A stretch of DNA of 42,448 nucleotides, taken from the NCBI GenBank assembly GCA_025358435.1, contig JANYJQ010000182.1, forward strand, positions 1 to 42,448, in the 5' to 3' direction. The notes beneath the pieces were generated by a model, which saw only the letters and a list, made by a program, of their open reading frames with translations, did not search any database and was not told the origin of the DNA. The stretch's first letter is position 1, and each line of letters starts with the position of its first letter. Position numbers and translations under genes: made by a program. This DNA comes from Holophagaceae bacterium. Lineage in GTDB: Bacteria; Acidobacteriota; Holophagae; Holophagales; Holophagaceae. Positions 37,383 to 42,448 of this stretch are shown in pieces.

Positions 37383-38402
37383 ATGAAGCTAGTGTCGTTC
37401 ATACATCAAGGAATTGAAAAAATCGGAGCTGTGCTTCCAGATGGCGCGATTTTGGATTTCCAGGCGGCTGATCCGCGCTTGGCCGTGGACATGCTTACCC
37501 TGATCCGGCAGCAGGACCTGCTGCTCCCGGTCGCCAAAGCTGCCATCGCCAAGGCCGCTGCTCCATGGCAGATCCCAGCCAGCGATGCCACGCTGCTCGC
37601 CCCTGTGCCGCGTCCGACTTCCATGCGCGATGGCTATGCCTTCCGCCAGCATGTTTCCACGGCCCGCCGCAACCGCGGCCTGGAAATGATTCCGGAATTC
37701 GATCTGTTCCCGGTCACCTACTTTACAAATCATTTGGCAGTGACGGGCCCTGGCGAGGTGAAAGTCCAGGATCACCATCTCGCGCGCCTGGATTTCGAAT
37801 TGGAAGTAGCCATCGTCACGGGCCGCCCCCTTCACAACGCCACGCTGGACGAGGCTGATGGTGCGATTTTCGGTTACATGATCATGAACGACTGGAGCGC
37901 CCGGACCTTGCAGATGGAAGAGATGAAACTCAATCTGGGCCCCTGCAAGGGCAAGGATTTCGCAACAAGCCTCGGCCCCTGGCTGGTGACCAAGGACGAG
38001 CTGGACATCGAGAAGACCGAGCGGGGCGAGATCCTTCATGCTTCAATGACCTGCGATGTCAACGGACGCAGGTTATCGAATGGCAATGTCGATTCCATGA
38101 ACTGGACCTTCGCCCAGATTCTCCAACGCTCGAGCTATGGCATCCATATGCAGCCCGGCGAAGTCATCGGCAGCGGGACCGTGGGCACCGGCTGCCTGCT
38201 GGAGCTCAATGGCAGCAAGATCACCGACAATCTCGGGCTCAAGGCCGGAGATGAAGTCGTGATGGAAATCGAAGGCCTGGGCCGCCTGGAAAACATCGTT
38301 GTGCATATCCCAGAACGGCTGGCCGACATGCCACCGGAACTGGTGGGCGGCACCTTGCCTGATCTGTACGCAGGAAGCCCCGGTGGCGAGGCGGGGGACT
38401 AA
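37383..38402 (+). CDS. Fumarylacetoacetate hydrolase family protein
   Basis: FPVTYFTNHLAVTGPGEVKVQ...DFELEVAIVTGRPLHNATLDEADGAIFGYMIMNDWSART...GPCKGKDFATSLGPWLV. ATG at 37383 preferred to the track start at 37314. Confidence 0.9.
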   Translation: MKLVSFIHQGIEKIGAVLPDGAILDFQAADPRLAVDMLTLIRQQDLLLPVAKAAIAKAAAPWQIPASDATLLAPVPRPTSMRDGYAFRQHVSTARRNRGLEMIPEFDLFPVTYFTNHLAVTGPGEVKVQDHHLARLDFELEVAIVTGRPLHNATLDEADGAIFGYMIMNDWSARTLQMEEMKLNLGPCKGKDFATSLGPWLVTKDELDIEKTERGEILHASMTCDVNGRRLSNGNVDSMNWTFAQILQRSSYGIHMQPGEVIGSGTVGTGCLLELNGSKITDNLGLKAGDEVVMEIEGLGRLENIVVHIPERLADMPPELVGGTLPDLYAGSPGGEAGD

Positions 38403-38444
38403 GATCCTGTTTCATAAATGTTTTCCACTTAACCCGGAGGTCCC

Positions 38445-39728
38445 ATGCGCACCCTCGCTCTCTGCCTGGTTTTCGCCTCACTGCTCTCCGCCCAGGCATC
38501 CGGACCTCCGCTCAAGCTCATTCATGCGGGAAAGCTGATTGACAGCGTTGACGGCCGTGTACGTAAGGACGTAGGAATCCTCGTCAAAGGCGAGCGCATA
38601 GAAGCCGTGGGGAATTGGAACGCAATGGCGGCCGGCGCATCTGATTCCATGGAAGTCATCGATCTGGCCAAAGCCACGGTGTTGCCAGGCCTCATCGATG
38701 CCCACACCCACGTATTGCTCCAGGGCGATATCACCGCCGAAGAATACGACGTCCAGCTCTTGAAGGAGAGCATTCCCCACCGGACACTGCGGGCTTCCGC
38801 CGCCTGCCGCGCTTCGCTCATGAATGGCTTCACCACCCTGCGCGATCTGGAAACAGAAGGAGCCATGTACGCGGACGTGGATCTTAAACGCGCAATCGCG
38901 AATGGTGTCATTCCGGGGCCGCGCCTGTTCGTCGCGACCCGGGCGTTCAGCGCCACCGGCATGTATCCTCTTTCCGGCTACAGCTGGGAGCTGAAGGTGC
39001 CCGAGGGCGTGCAGATCGTGGACGGCGTGGACCAGATCCGCAAGGCAGTTCGGGAACAGGTGAAGTACGGCGCCGATTGGATCAAGGTCTATGTGGATCG
39101 GGGTTATTTCCTGGGAGCAGACGGCCGCTTGCGCAGCAAAGTCAATTTCACCCCCGAAGAACTGAAGGCCTTTGTGGATGAAGCTCATCGAATCGGGAGG
39201 CCTGCTGCCGCTCACTCTGTGGCCTGGGACGGCATTGACGCAGCGCTCACTGCCGGTTTCGACACCATCGAGCATGGCAGCGGATTCACCGAGGACCTCA
39301 TGGACCGGGCCATCAAGCAAGGCGCATGGTGGTGCCCGACCATGTATGTGGGTCGCTGGGTCGCGGAAGGTCGGGGCGGCATCTGGAAACAGATGCCGGC
39401 ACTGTTGGCCAGGGCCTTCCGCCGTGGCGTGGAGAAGGGGATGAATATCGCAAATGGCAGCGATGCAGGGGGCTTCGCCTGGTCGGAAAATCAGGCGAAG
39501 GAGCTGGCGATGATGGCGGAGTGCGGCATGACCCCTATGCAGGCCATCCAGGCGGCCACGTGCAAGGCCGCGAGTCTGCTCGGGCACCCAAAGACCCTTG
39601 GGTTGATAACCCAGGGAGCCTACGCGGACATCATTGCGGTGAAGGGGGATCCCCTGAAGGACATCACGGAGCTGCAACGCGTGACCTTCGTCATGAAGGG
39701 CGGAGTGGTCTACAAACCGGCGAAGTGA
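38445..39728 (+). CDS. Secreted amidohydrolase family protein (imidazolonepropionase/prolidase-like)
   Basis: Signal peptide MRTLALCLVFASLLSAQASG; VLPGLIDAHTHVLLQ, AAHSVAWDGIDAALTAGFDTIEHGSG, NGSDAGGFAW. Confidence 0.9.
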   Translation: MRTLALCLVFASLLSAQASGPPLKLIHAGKLIDSVDGRVRKDVGILVKGERIEAVGNWNAMAAGASDSMEVIDLAKATVLPGLIDAHTHVLLQGDITAEEYDVQLLKESIPHRTLRASAACRASLMNGFTTLRDLETEGAMYADVDLKRAIANGVIPGPRLFVATRAFSATGMYPLSGYSWELKVPEGVQIVDGVDQIRKAVREQVKYGADWIKVYVDRGYFLGADGRLRSKVNFTPEELKAFVDEAHRIGRPAAAHSVAWDGIDAALTAGFDTIEHGSGFTEDLMDRAIKQGAWWCPTMYVGRWVAEGRGGIWKQMPALLARAFRRGVEKGMNIANGSDAGGFAWSENQAKELAMMAECGMTPMQAIQAATCKAASLLGHPKTLGLITQGAYADIIAVKGDPLKDITELQRVTFVMKGGVVYKPAK

Positions 39729-39747
39729 GGCGTTGACAGAGCGGCCA

Positions 39748-41349
39748 TCACGCCGCAGCCCTAGCCATGCCGGGCAGACTGAAGATCACGGTCGTGCCTT
39801 GTCCCACTTCGCTTTCAATGCGGATCTCGCCTCCATGTGTGCGCACAATCTCACGGCAGATGGAAAGGCCCAGGCCCGTGCCTTTGCCTTCTGGCTTAGT
39901 GGTGAACATGGGCTTGAAAACTTTGGGAAGGACTTCAGGCGGAATGCCATGGCCAGTGTCCCTGAGCTCCATGCTCCACCCATCCCCGGCTTGGCTGACC
40001 CGCAAATGGATGTGGCCACCTTCCGGCATGGCATCAACGGCGTTGTTCACGAGGTTGATAAAGAGCTGCTCCATCTGCTTGCGGTCCGCGCTCACCAGCA
40101 CATCCTTGGGTGAATCCACATCAAAGTCCACTCCATGGGCCGTGAGGGTTGGCAGCCAAAGCTGCTGCAATCCATCCACCAGGTCGTTGAATGACACCGA
40201 TTCCTGCTTGAGTTGAGGCCGCCGGGTCATATCCAGCAGACGCCGCACGATCTCCCCCACCCGTTGGATCTGGGAACGGATCACACCCAGTCGGTCCCTG
40301 GTCTTATCCGTAAGATCATCTTGTCCTTCGAGCAGTTGAAGGTGGCTGTTCACCAGGTTCAACGGCGTCCCCACTTCATGGGCGAAGGTGGCCGTCAATT
40401 GCCCCGCCACTGCCAGCCGCTCCTGCTGGCTGAGTTCTTCCCTCAGCAGCGAGTTGCGTTCCACCAGCGATTCAAGTTCAGCGTTCTTGGTCTGCAAATC
40501 CGCAAGGGCCGCATCGATGCGGTTATGCAAATTCGCGTTAAGGCCCCGGATCTCTTCGATGAAAGACTCGCGCTCACTCGAGGCCCGCTGGAGTTGGCTG
40601 GCCATCAGGTTGAAGCGGTTGGCGATGGAACCCAATTCATCCGTGTGCCCCACCGACGCACGGGCCGAAGCTTCACCCTGTTCCAGCCGCTCCATGGCCT
40701 CGGTGATGTTGCGCAGGGGATCGTTCACAAAGATGCCCAGGATCACCCACAGCAGGATGAATTCGCCAAGAATCACCCAGGGGAGCGTTTTCAAGGTGCG
40801 GCTCTGATTGTTCGCCCACACGATCTCCCACCGTTCCAGGTTGCAATAGGCGCGGATCAGGCCGATGGCCGGATGCTTGTCTCCCTTGGGGTTCTGGATG
40901 GGCAGATAGACCTTCCAGCCCTTGGTGCCAGTGCTCAGGTCCACCAGCTCTGCGCTCGGCACCTTCAAGGTCATGAATTTGCCGAGATCCGGTGTCCACT
41001 GGATTTCGCTTTCCACGCCGCTGGAGACCAGGAGATCCACCTTTTCCGTTTTATCGATGCGTTGGAACACGTCCATCTGGAAGATGCTGCGATCTTCCCC
41101 GGCGATGCTCTCAAGCATTTCCTCGACCTTGCGCTTGTCCTGGAATTTTGGATCCCGCTCAAGGATTTCGGTTTCGATGGTGCGTGCCGCTTCGATGGTG
41201 AGATTTTTCGTATAGGCCTCCATCTCCCGACGGCTGTTGCGGGTGATGTTGTAGGCCACTGCCACGGTGAGCACGCTGGTCACCAGGGCCATCAGCAGGA
41301 AGAGTTTCGCATGGAGGCTTCTCAGCCATTTGAGGGGCTGTATTTTCAT
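39748..41349 (-). CDS. Membrane sensor histidine kinase
   Basis: Two TMs, HAMP-like segment, H-box LTATFAHEVGTPLNLVNSHLQLL, N-box LFINLVNNAVDAMPEGG, DTGHGIPPEVLPKVFKPMFTTKPEGKGTGLGLSICREIVRTHGG. Confidence 0.93.
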   Translation of the reverse strand: MKIQPLKWLRSLHAKLFLLMALVTSVLTVAVAYNITRNSRREMEAYTKNLTIEAARTIETEILERDPKFQDKRKVEEMLESIAGEDRSIFQMDVFQRIDKTEKVDLLVSSGVESEIQWTPDLGKFMTLKVPSAELVDLSTGTKGWKVYLPIQNPKGDKHPAIGLIRAYCNLERWEIVWANNQSRTLKTLPWVILGEFILLWVILGIFVNDPLRNITEAMERLEQGEASARASVGHTDELGSIANRFNLMASQLQRASSERESFIEEIRGLNANLHNRIDAALADLQTKNAELESLVERNSLLREELSQQERLAVAGQLTATFAHEVGTPLNLVNSHLQLLEGQDDLTDKTRDRLGVIRSQIQRVGEIVRRLLDMTRRPQLKQESVSFNDLVDGLQQLWLPTLTAHGVDFDVDSPKDVLVSADRKQMEQLFINLVNNAVDAMPEGGHIHLRVSQAGDGWSMELRDTGHGIPPEVLPKVFKPMFTTKPEGKGTGLGLSICREIVRTHGGEIRIESEVGQGTTVIFSLPGMARAAA

Positions 41350-42227
41350 GCGACATTGACCCCCAGCAACGCCTGGACCCGCGCTGAAAATTCGGCAGCA
41401 TCCCAGGGTCCCTCAAGGGCCTGGAAGCGTTCAAAGGCCTGGCGCCGAGCATTCACGACAGAGTCCAGCACCCCAAGAAGGCTGGCGGAAAGGGTTTGGC
41501 GGCCAGCCTCGGTAAGGTGGTCCAAGCTCCTGCGGAGAAGGGCTTCCAGCGAGGCATGATCATGGTGGTCGCCAAGCACGGTCTGCATCGCCCTCAGTTC
41601 CATCAGGAAGCCTGCGGGTTCCGCAGGAAAGGCCGGAGCCAAGGCCTCCAGTGTGTCACGCAGACGCTTGACCTGGATTCTGGACACATGGAGCCCTGCG
41701 ATGTCCTCCTGCTCCCGCAACGTGGAGATGCCGGACAGCGCCTCGGTGATGCATGGCCGCAGACAGGACCATGCTTCAACCGGCAGAGGAGGCCCTTCGA
41801 ACGGGTTCGGCAGGCTGGGTACTTTCAAGAGCCTGGCGAAGCTGGGCACCTTCTTGTCCAGGGCATCCAGCCGCTTCTGCCGCCGCCTGGCCACGATCTC
41901 CAGCACATGCTCAAGGGCAGCCCGGTTGATGGGATGGGTGTCGCTGGCGTGAAGATGGGCCAAAGCCGCGATCTGGACATCCAGATCACGGACGGTCCCC
42001 AGGTCTTTGGTGAAATCGCGCAGTGCTTTGGCGCGACTGGCGAGATGGGGATAGGCCTCCTCATCCAGTAGCCGCATCACCGCCTTGAGTCGGCGGCAAC
42101 CCACGCGGACCCGATGGACGACCGCGGGATCCCCGAATCCGCCCTCGCTCGCCGAGGCATCATTCAGCTCCTGCACCCGGGCCTCGAGGGCCCGATGAAG
42201 CAGGACTGCGAACTCGACACCATGCAT
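41346..42227 (-). CDS. CHAD domain-containing protein
   Basis: [76 protein letters not shown]; 4 bp overlap with the histidine kinase gene. Confidence 0.87.
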   Translation of the reverse strand: MHGVEFAVLLHRALEARVQELNDASASEGGFGDPAVVHRVRVGCRRLKAVMRLLDEEAYPHLASRAKALRDFTKDLGTVRDLDVQIAALAHLHASDTHPINRAALEHVLEIVARRRQKRLDALDKKVPSFARLLKVPSLPNPFEGPPLPVEAWSCLRPCITEALSGISTLREQEDIAGLHVSRIQVKRLRDTLEALAPAFPAEPAGFLMELRAMQTVLGDHHDHASLEALLRRSLDHLTEAGRQTLSASLLGVLDSVVNARRQAFERFQALEGPWDAAEFSARVQALLGVNVA

Positions 42228-42313
42228 ATGGAAATTCTAGTGCCGATTGGATTCTTCTAAGATCAAAAGTGGCGCTCATGCCAATCTGCCTACTCTCCAA
42301 AGCCGAAGGAACC

Positions 42314-42448
42314 ATGGACGCGATCCACATCAAAGGTGCCCGCGAGCACAATCTGAAAAACTTCGACCTGACGCTGCCCCGCAATAAGCTGGTGGTGATC
42401 ACCGGGCTCAGCGGCAGCGGCAAGTCGAGCCTCGCCTTCGACACGCTC
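42314..42448 (+). CDS. uvrA: UvrABC system protein A (partial, N-terminus)
   Basis: [45 protein letters not shown]: canonical UvrA N-terminus with Walker A; runs off the right edge. Confidence 0.95.
   Translation, partial: MDAIHIKGAREHNLKNFDLTLPRNKLVVITGLSGSGKSSLAFDTL

Noticed and set aside
38478-39677. 399 aa minus-strand ORF
   Set aside because: Antisense to the amidohydrolase; no recognisable domain, high-GC shadow ORF.
40213-41559. 448 aa plus-strand ORF
   Set aside because: Antisense to the histidine kinase with all its catalytic boxes; shadow ORF.
42244-42290. gattgg...ccaatc inverted repeat upstream of uvrA as an SOS box
   Set aside because: Six-base arms about 30 nt apart do not match a known LexA box; chance is likely.

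Overview
Ordinary-looking chromosomal DNA, GC-rich, from what looks like an Acidobacteriota (Holophaga/Geothrix-type) bacterium; the taxon is inferred from gene content only. I read about 37 genes. From left to right: a 5'-nucleotidase-type metallophosphatase (cut by the left edge), a small conserved protein, gltX, glnS, a partial respiratory complex I operon (nuoHIJKLMN, without nuoA-G), a MacA-like adaptor plus MacB-like permease, an MFS transporter, tpx, a Ser/Thr kinase fused to a TonB C-terminal domain, a DUF4136 lipoprotein, an LpxH-like phosphoesterase, a helicase-C_3/WYL-like protein, an ECF sigma factor with a membrane partner, a family-4 uracil-DNA glycosylase, a LapB-like TPR protein, a YhaM-like HD nuclease, an S4 RNA-binding protein, two parvulin PPIases, bioF-bioD-bioA, an Oar-type TonB-dependent receptor, an FAH-family protein, a secreted amidohydrolase, a histidine kinase coupled to a CHAD protein, and the start of uvrA. 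I saw no CRISPR array, prophage, transposase, tRNA or rRNA. The observations most worth a second look are: (1) a structured intergenic repeat family (25369-25446 and 27961-28169) whose stem arms differ but stay fully complementary while the flanks and loop framework are conserved; (2) a kinase-TM-TonB_C fusion; (3) a helicase_C_3 + WYL-like protein with no helicase motor; (4) a CHAD/histidine kinase coupled gene pair; (5) three other palindromic intergenic elements. I found no clear multi-gene undescribed system such as a defence island.
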